Shown in pieces: positions 35,401 to 42,587 of a stretch of DNA of 64,000 nt. The stretch's first letter is position 1. Each line of letters starts with the position of its first letter. The position numbers and the translations under genes are program-made. The notes beneath the pieces are model-generated. The model was not told the origin of the DNA. It searched no databases and was given only the letters and a program-made list of their open reading frames with translations. This DNA is from Mariniflexile sp. TRM1-10 (GTDB lineage Bacteria > Bacteroidota > Bacteroidia > Flavobacteriales > Flavobacteriaceae), in NCBI RefSeq assembly GCF_003425985.1, contig NZ_CP022985.1:4634001-4698000 (forward strand), given 5' to 3'.

Positions 35401-35629
35401 TTTTATACAGTTGATATTTAAAAATATTCCCTGCAAAATTGATAACAAAAACCACCATAATAGCCTCAAACCACCAAGCATTATAGATTAAATTTCTGGT
35501 ATAAGGCGTTGGCGATGTATCCTGTCCGGCATCTAAAAACGTACCTGTAGCCATAGCTGCTGCAAATACTAAAAATAAAATACCGGTAAGTCGTGTTGAA
35601 AAAAGAATTTTGGCGAGTTTATTTTGCAT
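32441..35629 (-). CDS. Fused cytochrome c biogenesis protein CcsB-CcsA
   Basis: 1062 residues. The N-terminal part (~1-460) is ResB/CcsB-like, with four membrane helices and a large periplasmic segment. Residues ~480-760 form a second periplasmic region after LLGVFILCFGLNSFAQ. The C-terminal CcsA domain (~770-1062) has the haem-handling WWD motif in SWGRYWGWDPKETWALI and flanking His in VIHMRLIP. The fusion delivers and ligates haem to apocytochrome c on the periplasmic side (system II). The long form is normal for Bacteroidetes. Confidence 0.92.
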   Translation of the reverse strand: MQNKLAKILFSTRLTGILFLVFAAAMATGTFLDAGQDTSPTPYTRNLIYNAWWFEAIMVVFVINFAGNIFKYQLYKKEKWSTLVLHLAFIFILLGAFITRYISFEGMMAIREGATENTFLSQKTYITTYIDGDYEIDGVAQRLPIEKEVDFSGRLENDFKIETKYNQQPVTIELEKFIKGAEEDIVPDEHGEAYLKIVEAGGGAPHNHFLKVGEVQSIHNVLFALNKPTNGAINITYENDHLTIQSPFEGEYMVMATMAQGTLVKDSLQPLMLRARYVIGDMQMVFPKPVVKGVFDIVQKSQILKNDEDGVVLKVTTNGETQRVGLLGGKGMNNAFKQVSIGGLDFAFKYGSKVMELPFAIKLNDFEAERYPGTEKGYSAYSSQITVVDEKEGSFDYKIFMNNILDHRGYRFFQSSFDPDEKGTILSVNHDYWGTLITYIGYFLLYFGLLAILFTKGSRFGDLKNQLEKVKAKKAKLLGVFILCFGLNSFAQTHSENDGHNHRAKPTKTQIDSVLAANITPKEHADAFGHLVIQDLSGRMMPVNTYASEMLRKLSKDDTYGDFDANQVFLSIQESPMLWYNVPIIYLAAKKADTIRHLIQVDTKEKYATLADFFTERGEYKLTPFLDDAYKALAPNGYQMQIKEADQRVNLLYNTIEGASLKIFPIPNDENNKWISAYDYQHGDYKVQDSLYGNFIKNGFRMYLYTLNTAKQTGDFSEATKLLDAFKKTQHQIGASVMLSDKKIKTEILYNKYDIFKKLFSWYLYAGSLLFVLLIVQIFKEKSNPLDTSITVFKFIILGLFILHTLGLITRWYISGHAPWSDAYESMIYVAWATMLFGLIFGRKSDLTMASTAFVTAMLLMIAHWNWMDPAIANLQPVLNSYWLMIHVAVIVASYGPFTLGMILGVVSLLLMIFTTEKNKLKMDLNIKELTIINEMALTVGLVMLTIGNFLGGMWANESWGRYWGWDPKETWALISIMVYAFVIHMRLIPGLRSRWFFNLMSIVALSSIIFTYFGVNFYLSGLHSYQSGQQIASFNIIAITIAIVALLAVFAYRGYSKHYKK

Positions 35630-35689
35630 AATATGAACCCAATTTTAAGGTCGTGCAAATTTAAGTATTTTAAGTTTATTTTGAAGTGT

Positions 35690-35940
35690 TAAAGTTTATA
35701 AGTTTATGAGGTTATGGAGTTATGGAGTTATGGGGTTATGAGGTTATGAGTTGTAAAGTTACAAAGTTGTAAAGTTTCAAAGTTTCAGAGTTACAAAGCA
35801 TCTGAAAAAAGCAACTGCATACCGAACACTGAACGCTGCTTACTGAACACTGCATACTGAGACTGCGACTGAACACTGCATACTGAAACTGCGACTGAAC
35901 ACTGCATACTGAGACTGCGACTGCGACTGAACACTGCCCA
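35690..35940. repeat. Low-complexity tract (GGTTATGGAGTTATG / ACTGCGACTGAACACTG)
   Basis: Two blocks: a TTATGGAG/AAGTTGTAAAGTTTC block and a GAACACTGCATACTGAGACTGCGACTG block. A frame through it has no coding character. It lies between the ccsBA and haemoglobin genes. Confidence 0.8.
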
Positions 35941-36324
35941 CTAACCCCGTGCTTCAAAAATCTTTAAATACAGAAATGTTCCCATTTTACGGGCGCGCTG
36001 TTTGGCGTTATTTGCATAGTCACCTTCAAAAAGCTCATCAATAGTTTCAAACCAAAGGTTTAACCATAAACCAAAATGTAGTTCTGTAATACTGTTATTC
36101 GTTTCTTTATCTACTTTTACGTGCGCTTCCAAAGGATTCCCTAAATATTTGGTTTTTAAAAACAAACTCGCTTCCCAAAAAGAAGTTAAATTTTCTAAAT
36201 GTGTGTCCCAATCTTTTATAACATCATTAAAAAAAGGTCCCAAGACAGCATCTTTTCTGACTTTCTTATAAAATGAAGACACTAATAAATATACATCTTC
36301 CCTGGTTTTAATATCTTTTTGCAT
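35941..36324 (-). CDS. Group III truncated haemoglobin
   Basis: 127 residues, the TrHb3 length. VYLLVSSFYKKVRKDAVLGPFF matches the A-B-helix region, WEASLFLKTKYLGNP the CD/E region, and NSITELHFGLWLNLWFETID carries the proximal His (F8) and the WLxLW signature of group III. It binds haem and probably acts in oxygen, NO or sulfide chemistry. It sits alone next to the cytochrome c biogenesis gene. Confidence 0.92.
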   Translation of the reverse strand: MQKDIKTREDVYLLVSSFYKKVRKDAVLGPFFNDVIKDWDTHLENLTSFWEASLFLKTKYLGNPLEAHVKVDKETNNSITELHFGLWLNLWFETIDELFEGDYANNAKQRARKMGTFLYLKIFEARG

Positions 36325-36640
36325 GTTACAAAATTACGTTATTTTTTCTTGCTAAGTGGCAAAGCTGCAAAGTGGCAAAGACGCAAAGCTACAAAGTTGC
36401 AAAGTTAAAAGTTCTTATAAGTCGTAAAGCTTCTAAGTGGCTTAGTATGGATTGCCAAATCTTTAATATTCTATCACTTTAAATATCTGAAAATTTGAAA
36501 TTCAAGAACTTTTCAGTTTTGAAACTTAGGGACTTTGAAACTCTGAAACTCTGAAACTTTGAAACTCTGTAGCTTTGAAACTTTTTAACTTTTTAACTTT
36601 ATAACTTTTTAACTTTATAACTTTTAATCCAACTTAACTT
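36325..36640. repeat. Low-complexity tract (AAAGCTGCAAAGTGGC / TTTGAAACTCTG)
   Basis: Tandem-like variants of GCAAAG, CTTTGAAACT and TTTTTAACTTTATAAC fill the gap upstream of the DUF2520 gene. Confidence 0.75.
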
Positions 36641-36643
36641 CTG

Positions 36644-36651
36644 TATTTTTG
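36644..36651 (+). promoter_or_regulatory. -7 box-like element very close to a start codon
   Basis: TATTTTTG fits TAnnTTTG and ends 4 bp before the ATG at 36656. If used, the transcript would be nearly leaderless. Confidence 0.35.
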
Positions 36652-36655
36652 CCGT

Positions 36656-37423
36656 ATGATTTCAGTAGTAATTCTCGGTGCAGGCAATGTTGCAACACAC
36701 TTATTTAAAACTTTCAATAAAGTAGATCAAGTTTCTATTATTCAATGGTATAACAGAAATATAAACGCTATTAAAGCGTATAAAAACGACGTAGATATTA
36801 TTGATGATTTAGGGCAACTTAAAGAAGCCGATTTATATATTTTAGCTGTTAGTGATGATGCTATTAAATCACTTTCTTCGCAACTTCCTTTTGAAAACAG
36901 GTTGGTTGTACATACTTCGGGAGCTGCAAGTTTGTACGATATTGATAAAAAACACAAACGAGGTGTTTTCTATCCGCTACAGACATTTAGCAAAACGGCA
37001 GAAATCGATTTTGCCAATGTCCCTATTTGTATTGAAGCCTTAGAAAGTCCAGATTATCACATTTTAAAAAATTTAGCCATATCTATTGGAAGCCCTACCA
37101 AGAAAGTAAATACCGACCAACGCAACGTATTGCATGTAGCAGCTGTTTTTGTAAATAATTTTACGAATCAACTTTACAGAGTAGCGCATGAAATAACCGA
37201 AAGTGAAGGTGCTGAATTCGATCTTTTAAAACCCCTCATTTTAGAAACCGCCAAAAAAGTGCAAGATCTATCGCCGTATATGGCGCAAACAGGTCCTGCA
37301 AAGCGCAACGATAAAAAAACCTTAAAAAAGCATTTAAAACTTTTGCAAGACCCATACCATAAAGACATTTACAACCTATTAACAAGCTCTATACAACGCA
37401 CACATGGAAGAAAAAAGCTATAA
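36656..37423 (+). CDS. Rossmann-like plus DUF2520 protein
   Basis: 255 residues: an N-terminal NAD(P)-binding fold (VVILGAGNVATHLFKTFN, then LAVSDDAIKSLSSQL) and a C-terminal helical DUF2520 domain (GVFYPLQTFSK, VFVNNFTNQLYRVAHEI). It resembles pyrroline-5-carboxylate reductase in layout, but its reaction is unknown. It overlaps kdsC by 20 bp and heads a five-gene operon. Confidence 0.87.
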   Translation: MISVVILGAGNVATHLFKTFNKVDQVSIIQWYNRNINAIKAYKNDVDIIDDLGQLKEADLYILAVSDDAIKSLSSQLPFENRLVVHTSGAASLYDIDKKHKRGVFYPLQTFSKTAEIDFANVPICIEALESPDYHILKNLAISIGSPTKKVNTDQRNVLHVAAVFVNNFTNQLYRVAHEITESEGAEFDLLKPLILETAKKVQDLSPYMAQTGPAKRNDKKTLKKHLKLLQDPYHKDIYNLLTSSIQRTHGRKKL

Positions 37424-37913
37424 AGAATATTTAAATCATATCACCACATTTATTTTTGATGTAGATGGTGTATTAACCGATGGTACTGTTTTAGTAACAA
37501 CGTCAGGTGAATTATTAAGAACTATGGGCATTAAAGATGGATACGCTCTAAAATTTGCTGTTAGTGCAGGTTATAATGTGGCCATCATTTCCGCAGGAAC
37601 CAATGAAGGTGTTAAATTACGTTTAGAAGGCTTGGGTGTTAAAGACGTATTTCTGGGCGCACATGATAAAGTAAAACAATTTGAAGCCTATATAAAAGCC
37701 AATAATATTAAGTCGGAAAACATTCTATATATGGGTGATGATGTTGCCGACTACCCTGTAATGAAACTAGTGGGTTTACCAAGTTGCCCACAAGATGCCA
37801 TTCCTGAAGTAAAAGGAATAGCCAAATACATCTCCCATAAAAAAGGTGGTGAGGGTGCCGCTAGAGATGTTATTGAGCAAGTTTTAAAAGTACAGGGGAA
37901 ATGGGCGCTATAA
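37404..37913 (+). CDS. kdsC: KdsC-family HAD phosphatase
   Basis: 169 residues, HAD type C0 without a cap. FDVDGVLTDGTVLV (motif I), ISAGTNEGVKLRLEGLG (motif II) and YMGDDVADYPVM (motif IV) match 3-deoxy-D-manno-octulosonate 8-phosphate phosphatase, which supplies Kdo for lipopolysaccharide. In many Bacteroidetes this gene sits with the DUF2520 gene, as here. Confidence 0.88.
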   Translation: MEEKSYKEYLNHITTFIFDVDGVLTDGTVLVTTSGELLRTMGIKDGYALKFAVSAGYNVAIISAGTNEGVKLRLEGLGVKDVFLGAHDKVKQFEAYIKANNIKSENILYMGDDVADYPVMKLVGLPSCPQDAIPEVKGIAKYISHKKGGEGAARDVIEQVLKVQGKWAL

Positions 37914-37983
37914 AAGGCCTATGCTATAGGCTATAGGCTTTAAGCTCTAAACAATAATCTTTTAACTTTCATAAAAAATTAAG

Positions 37984-38301
37984 TTGAGTAGAAATAAAAG
38001 AAGACATAGCACAGGTTTTGGGTATATTGGTTTTGGCAACAACCAAAGCATCTTTAATCAACATTCAAAAAGAGCTTTTTCTTCGCTTAAGGAAACCCTT
38101 GAACAAAACTCACAAACTCATTTTCAACTCAATTTCACGCATAAAGATTTAACCAAGGCCGAAAAAGAGATTATAAAAAATAAAATAAGGAAACAGGAAA
38201 AACTCCAAATGAGAAAAACCATTATCCTATCAATTATAATTTTAATAGTCGTTGTTTTTTCAATTAAACTATTAATAGATACTTTTATGTCTAATATTTA
38301 A
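37984..38301 (+). CDS. Small single-helix membrane protein
   Basis: 105 residues from a TTG start. Basic N-terminus (MSRNKRRHSTGFGYIGFGNN), a charged helix (LTKAEKEIIKNKIRKQEKLQ) and one C-terminal membrane helix (IILSIIILIVVVFSIKLLI). Homologues in Flavobacteriaceae are often labelled riboflavin synthase beta-like, which the sequence does not support. It lies in the operon between kdsC and the UbiA gene. Confidence 0.7.
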   Translation: MSRNKRRHSTGFGYIGFGNNQSIFNQHSKRAFSSLKETLEQNSQTHFQLNFTHKDLTKAEKEIIKNKIRKQEKLQMRKTIILSIIILIVVVFSIKLLIDTFMSNI

Positions 38302-38364
38302 TTCTTTTACCAAACTGAACACTTTTTACTGAACACTGAACACTTTTTACTGAACACTGAACTT

Positions 38365-39276
38365 TTGAACTACCTAAACCTAATCCGCTGGAAAAATTTA
38401 TTAATGATTGCCATGGTGCAATTACTAATTAAATATGCACTTTTAGAACCTTTTGGCGTTCAAACAAGTTTGGATACTTTAGGAATGACGCTTTTAATAT
38501 TAGCAACTATTTGCATCGCAGCTGCTGGTAATATTATCAATGATATTTTTGATGTTGAAACCGACGCTGTTAACAAACCCGATAAACTTATTGTTGGTAA
38601 ATCCATTTCAGAAAAAACCGCTTACAACTTGTTTATCATTTTTAATGTACTAGGTGTCGGCATCGGGTTTTATTTATCACATTTGGTAGATAGAAATGCC
38701 TTTTTCTCCTTATTTGTTATCATTTCTGTATTGCTTTATGTGTATGCAAGCTATTTAAAACAAACCCTTTTAATTGGTAATATTGTTATTTCAGTTTTAG
38801 TCGCATTAACATTGATTATTGTGGGTATCTTTGAATTACTTCCTTCAACTACAAGCATCAACCAGCAAACACAATTAACTTTTTTTAAGATTATTTTTGA
38901 TTATGCGGTTTTCGCTTTCATTATTAATTTACTTCGAGAAATAACCAAAGACCTTGAAGACATTAATGGCGACCATAAAGCTGGTATGAATACCTTGCCT
39001 ATTATCATTGGTAGTGAACGAGCCACTAAAGTACTGTTCGTTTTATCTTTTATCCCCTTATTTGTTATTAGTCATTATGTTGTTAATTCGCTTTATAAAA
39101 ACCAAGTAGCCGTTTTATATTTTTTAATCTTTATAATCGCCCCACTACTCTATATATCTATTAAACTTTTTAGCGCATCGACAAAAAAAGATTTTCACCA
39201 TATTAGTAATGTATTTAAGTTAGTAATGCTTTTTGGAATGCTTTCATTACTTTTATACAAGTATATTTTATTATAA
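38365..39276 (+). CDS. UbiA-family prenyltransferase (geranylgeranylglycerol-phosphate type)
   Basis: 303 residues with about eight membrane helices. The two Asp-rich motifs are NIINDIFDVETDAVNKP (~60-76) and LREITKDLEDINGDHKAGMNTLP (second motif, trimmed here). The family transfers a prenyl chain; this subgroup is annotated in Bacteroidetes as geranylgeranylglycerol-phosphate geranylgeranyltransferase. Substrate is an inference. TTG start at 38365 follows a short ACTGAACACTTTTT repeat; the 3' end overlaps the Maf gene by 1 bp. Confidence 0.85.
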   Translation: MNYLNLIRWKNLLMIAMVQLLIKYALLEPFGVQTSLDTLGMTLLILATICIAAAGNIINDIFDVETDAVNKPDKLIVGKSISEKTAYNLFIIFNVLGVGIGFYLSHLVDRNAFFSLFVIISVLLYVYASYLKQTLLIGNIVISVLVALTLIIVGIFELLPSTTSINQQTQLTFFKIIFDYAVFAFIINLLREITKDLEDINGDHKAGMNTLPIIIGSERATKVLFVLSFIPLFVISHYVVNSLYKNQVAVLYFLIFIIAPLLYISIKLFSASTKKDFHHISNVFKLVMLFGMLSLLLYKYILL

Positions 39277-39869
39277 TGCTGAACGAAAAAATAAAAAGCC
39301 ACAACATTATTTTAGCCTCTGGTTCTCCCAGGAGACAAGAGTTTTTTAAAACATTAGGATTGGATTTTGAAATTCGATTAAAACCAATTGCTGAAGAATA
39401 TCCAACACGTCTAAGACATTTTGAAATAAGCGATTACTTAGCACAACTAAAAGCGCTACCTTTTAAAGATGAATTGAAAGCAAACGACATCCTAATCACT
39501 AGCGATACCATTGTTTGGCATCATAACAAAGCTTTAGGAAAACCAAAAAGCGACGCTGATGCTTTTCAAATGATAAAATCGTTAAGCAATGCCACACACG
39601 AGGTTATTACTTCGGTTTGCTTTACGACAAAAATCCTCGAAAAAACCTTAAATGCCATTACAAAAGTCACCTTTAAAGAGTTATCCGACGAAGAAATATC
39701 ATACTACATACATACCTTCAAACCGTTTGATAAAGCAGGTGCTTACGGTATTCAAGAGTGGATCGGGCTTATTGGAGTTACAAAAATGGAAGGTTCTTAT
39801 TTTAATGTGATGGGCTTACCAACGCACATTGTTTACAGAACATTAAACGATATCGTTAATGATTTGTGA
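39276..39869 (+). CDS. Maf-family nucleotide pyrophosphatase
   Basis: 197 residues. The signature IILASGSPRRQEFFKTLGL (~11-29) with the active-site Arg, DTIVWHHNKALGKP with the catalytic Asp and FKPFDKAGAYGIQEW place it in the Maf family, which hydrolyses non-canonical or UTP/dTTP nucleotides. The ATG overlaps the UbiA stop, so translation is coupled. Confidence 0.92.
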   Translation: MLNEKIKSHNIILASGSPRRQEFFKTLGLDFEIRLKPIAEEYPTRLRHFEISDYLAQLKALPFKDELKANDILITSDTIVWHHNKALGKPKSDADAFQMIKSLSNATHEVITSVCFTTKILEKTLNAITKVTFKELSDEEISYYIHTFKPFDKAGAYGIQEWIGLIGVTKMEGSYFNVMGLPTHIVYRTLNDIVNDL

Positions 39870-39907
39870 AAACTAAAATACAGCAAGGCTATGTTGCGTT
39901 TCTAACG

Positions 39908-39915
39908 TATCTTTG
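39908..39915 (+). promoter_or_regulatory. -7 box-like element
   Basis: TATCTTTG, a full match to TAnnTTTG, 29 bp before the MscS gene. Confidence 0.5.
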
Positions 39916-39944
39916 TTTATCGTTCAATTCAAATAAAATTTAAA

Positions 39945-40478
39945 ATGTATTTTGAAATTCATCAAAACGAGTTTATTGCAACAGGATTTCTTCTACTTTT
40001 TTTGCTTATTGTTAGGTTTATTTTAACTAGGCTTATAACTAAAATATTCAGAAAAAACGGTATTAACATTGCTCGTATCCATTTAATAAATAGATATGTA
40101 TCGGTAACATTGTTTTTAATTGCACTCATCGTTATACCATTTATTTTTGGTACGAAAATAGAGCAATTGGCTGTACTTTTTTCTTCTGTTTTTGCAGTAA
40201 TTGGCATTGGGTTATTTGCTATTTGGTCTATTCTAAGCAACATCACTTCGGGCATCATTATGTTTTTCTCTTTTCCTTATAAAGTGGGCGATAAAATTCA
40301 AATTCACGATAAAGATTTTCCATTAGAAGGCATTATTGAAGATATTAGGGCTTTTCAGTTGCATTTACGCTTAGAAAATGGCGACTTGGTGACTTATCCC
40401 AACAATTTAATGTTGCAAAAAGCCGTAACGCTTATTGAAAAAGATGCTATAGACGATGATGCTATAGACAGTATTTAA
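39945..40478 (+). CDS. Short MscS-type mechanosensitive channel
   Basis: 177 residues, near the minimal MscS core. Three N-terminal helices are followed by the pore helix and the beta domain (NITSGIIMFFSFPYKVGDKIQI, then EGIIEDIRAFQLHLRLENGDLVTYPNN). The large C-terminal alpha/beta domain of E. coli MscS is missing. It stands alone with its own promoter-like box. Confidence 0.87.
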   Translation: MYFEIHQNEFIATGFLLLFLLIVRFILTRLITKIFRKNGINIARIHLINRYVSVTLFLIALIVIPFIFGTKIEQLAVLFSSVFAVIGIGLFAIWSILSNITSGIIMFFSFPYKVGDKIQIHDKDFPLEGIIEDIRAFQLHLRLENGDLVTYPNNLMLQKAVTLIEKDAIDDDAIDSI

Positions 40479-40516
40479 GGAGGCAGTCTAAAAAATCAAG
40501 TTCTATGTCATATTGA

Positions 40517-40600
40517 TCACTTCGACAAGCTCAGCACAGGCTTTGTCGAAATATTTTAACTTACTGGTAATCAATATTGGTTTCGACAAGCTCAACCTGA
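40517..40600. repeat. Dispersed TTCGACAAGCTCAG hairpin family
   Basis: TTCGACAAGC (40521-40530) pairs with GCTTTGTCGAA (40540-40550) with one bulge; a second copy TTCGACAAGCTCAACCTGAC follows near 40582. A further copy lies at 41870-41892. Confidence 0.7.
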
Positions 40601-40659
40601 CAAATTAAATTTAAAGGACTTTTTATACAACCTCATAAATATATCCTTATATTTATTGA

Positions 40660-41727
40660 ATGGCTAAAAATAGGATCAAAAAGCAACATAAAAAACTGGG
40701 GAAATCTCCTGGAAGTATGATTTATACTGGTGATAAATCAACTAAAAAATTATTTATTGAGGTTTTTGATTATAATATCGAAACGTGTATTGAAAAAGAA
40801 TTATCAACCATAGAAGAAGCTTTCGATTTTAAACATTCCGATTCTGTTACATGGATAAATATTAATGGTTTGAACCATGTGGAAGAAATTGAAAAATTAG
40901 GCAATCATTATAATTTACACCCTTTAGTATTAGAAGATATTGTTAGTATTTCACAACGTCCAAAAATAGATGAATATGAAGACTACCTTTTTGTAGTCGT
41001 TAAAATGCTTTACATAGACAAAAACGATACTATTGCTTCAGAACAAGTTAGTTTTATTTTAGGAAAAGGCTATGTGCTATCATTCCAAGAATCTGAAGGC
41101 GACGTATTCGATGCCGTTAGAGAACGTATAAGACAAGGCAAAGGTAGGGCGCGTAGCTTACAGGCCGATTATTTACTTTACATTTTAATGGACACCATTG
41201 TAGACCATTACTTTACCATCATTGAAGATTTAGGCGATAAAATTGAAGATTATGAAGACAGTATTTTTTCTGGACAAGTTAATAAAACCATCAACAAAGA
41301 CATTCAGGATTTAAAACGGGAAATACTTCGGGTACGTCGTGCCATTTTTCCGCTTCGCGAAGTTATTAATCGCATCGAAAAACACGAAAGCACACTCATT
41401 CTAAAAAAAACAAAAACCTTTTACCGCGACATTTACGACCATTTAATTCAAGTATCCGAAAACATAGATATTTACCGCGAAATGATTTGGAGTTTAATGG
41501 ATATGTACATGACATCCATTAGCAATAAAATGAATGAGGTTATGAAAGTGCTTACTATAATGGCCTCCATTTTTATTCCTTTAACATTCATAGCCGGTAT
41601 TTACGGTATGAATTTCGATTACATCCCTGAACTTCATTATAAGTACTCTTACTTTATTTTATGGGGTGTTATGATTACTATATTTTTAGCCATGCTTTAT
41701 TATTTTAAGCGGAAGAAATGGCTATAA
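40660..41727 (+). CDS. corA: CorA-family Mg2+/Co2+ channel
   Basis: 355 residues. A cytoplasmic N-terminal funnel domain (WININGLNHVEEIEKLGNHYN, HPLVLEDI), long stalk helices (DLKREILRVRRAIFPLREVI) and two C-terminal membrane helices with the selectivity motif GMN in AGIYGMNFDYIPE. Basic tail KRKKW at the C-terminus. Single-gene unit. Confidence 0.93.
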   Translation: MAKNRIKKQHKKLGKSPGSMIYTGDKSTKKLFIEVFDYNIETCIEKELSTIEEAFDFKHSDSVTWININGLNHVEEIEKLGNHYNLHPLVLEDIVSISQRPKIDEYEDYLFVVVKMLYIDKNDTIASEQVSFILGKGYVLSFQESEGDVFDAVRERIRQGKGRARSLQADYLLYILMDTIVDHYFTIIEDLGDKIEDYEDSIFSGQVNKTINKDIQDLKREILRVRRAIFPLREVINRIEKHESTLILKKTKTFYRDIYDHLIQVSENIDIYREMIWSLMDMYMTSISNKMNEVMKVLTIMASIFIPLTFIAGIYGMNFDYIPELHYKYSYFILWGVMITIFLAMLYYFKRKKWL

Positions 41728-42031
41728 ATAGTAATTTCTGTCAATTTGACATTTTCTAAATTCTGTACATTATTATTGAAAGCTTTTGGTATATTTTTTG
41801 AAATTATTCCATAAAAAATGAGTTCAGCTTAAGCACAATTGCCGATTTGCATATTAGTATGTAACTGTCTTCGACAAGCTCAGACTGACAAATGTTGAAT
41901 ATTTAAAATCTTGAATGTTTTTAAAAATACAGTCCTACTGAAGCCTGTTGAAGCTTTTCTATTGATATAAATTAGCGTTGAATCTTTAAGTCGAATTCAG
42001 ATTAAAAAATTGTTTAATTTAAAATGTATCA
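41728..42031. other. Gap without a gene
   Basis: 304 bp of AT-rich DNA. The only recognisable item is the dispersed word CTTCGACAAGCTCAGACTGAC near 41870. Confidence 0.6.
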
Positions 42032-42496
42032 ATGATGAAAACACTTAAATTCATTCTAATTTTCTTTCTTCTGTTTTATAGTTGCACGGCACAAAACAAA
42101 CAAAAAACCAAAGAGGATTCTTTAAAACCAGACGAAAATGTTCAGGTAAATAAAGAATATGACGAGCACGGCAATTTAATAAAATACGATTCTATTTATT
42201 CGTATAGCTATTCTTCTGACGGAAAAATTAACGACAGTATAAAAATGCAGTTCCAAAAGCATTTTAGCAACCATTCATTCTTTAACGATTCGTTTTTTGA
42301 TGATTTCTTCAAACAAGATTCAGCTTCTGGACATTTCAACCCAGACAACTTTTTTTATAAAGGTTTCATGAATCAAGATGATCACATCAAAAGCATGATG
42401 AAGCGTATGGACTCTATTCAGCAATTATTTTTTGAGCAAAACTTCCAAAGTATCATTCCTGCCGAACCTGAGAAAAAAGATTACAAAGGAATCTAA
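42032..42496 (+). CDS. Small lipoprotein or secreted protein, unrecognised
   Basis: 154 residues. The N-terminus LIFFLLFYSCTAQ has a lipobox-like Cys at ~18. The mature part is rich in Ser, Asp, Phe and Asn, with a run HSFFNDSFFDDFFKQD and low-complexity character. No domain recognised. It is followed by a 90-bp gap with a small hairpin (AAACCAGCAAAAGTGCTGGTTT, positions ~42531-42552) and the PIG-L gene. Confidence 0.6.
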   Translation: MMKTLKFILIFFLLFYSCTAQNKQKTKEDSLKPDENVQVNKEYDEHGNLIKYDSIYSYSYSSDGKINDSIKMQFQKHFSNHSFFNDSFFDDFFKQDSASGHFNPDNFFYKGFMNQDDHIKSMMKRMDSIQQLFFEQNFQSIIPAEPEKKDYKGI

Positions 42497-42530
42497 ATAC
42501 CCGTATTTCAAAACCGTTAAATAAAGATTA

Positions 42531-42556
42531 AAACCAGCAAAAGTGCTGGTTTCTTT
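42531..42556 (+). terminator. Terminator-like hairpin before the PIG-L gene
   Basis: AACCAGCA and TGCTGGTT pair around a short A-rich loop, with a T-rich tail. Confidence 0.6.
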
Positions 42557-42587
42557 TATATATTTGGTTTTTAGCTAACAAATAAAC

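Noticed and set aside
35736..35957. A minus-strand 73-codon open frame
   Set aside because: It lies entirely in the low-complexity ACTGCGACTGAACACTG tract and its composition (Val, Ser, Cys, Gln repeats) mirrors the repeat.
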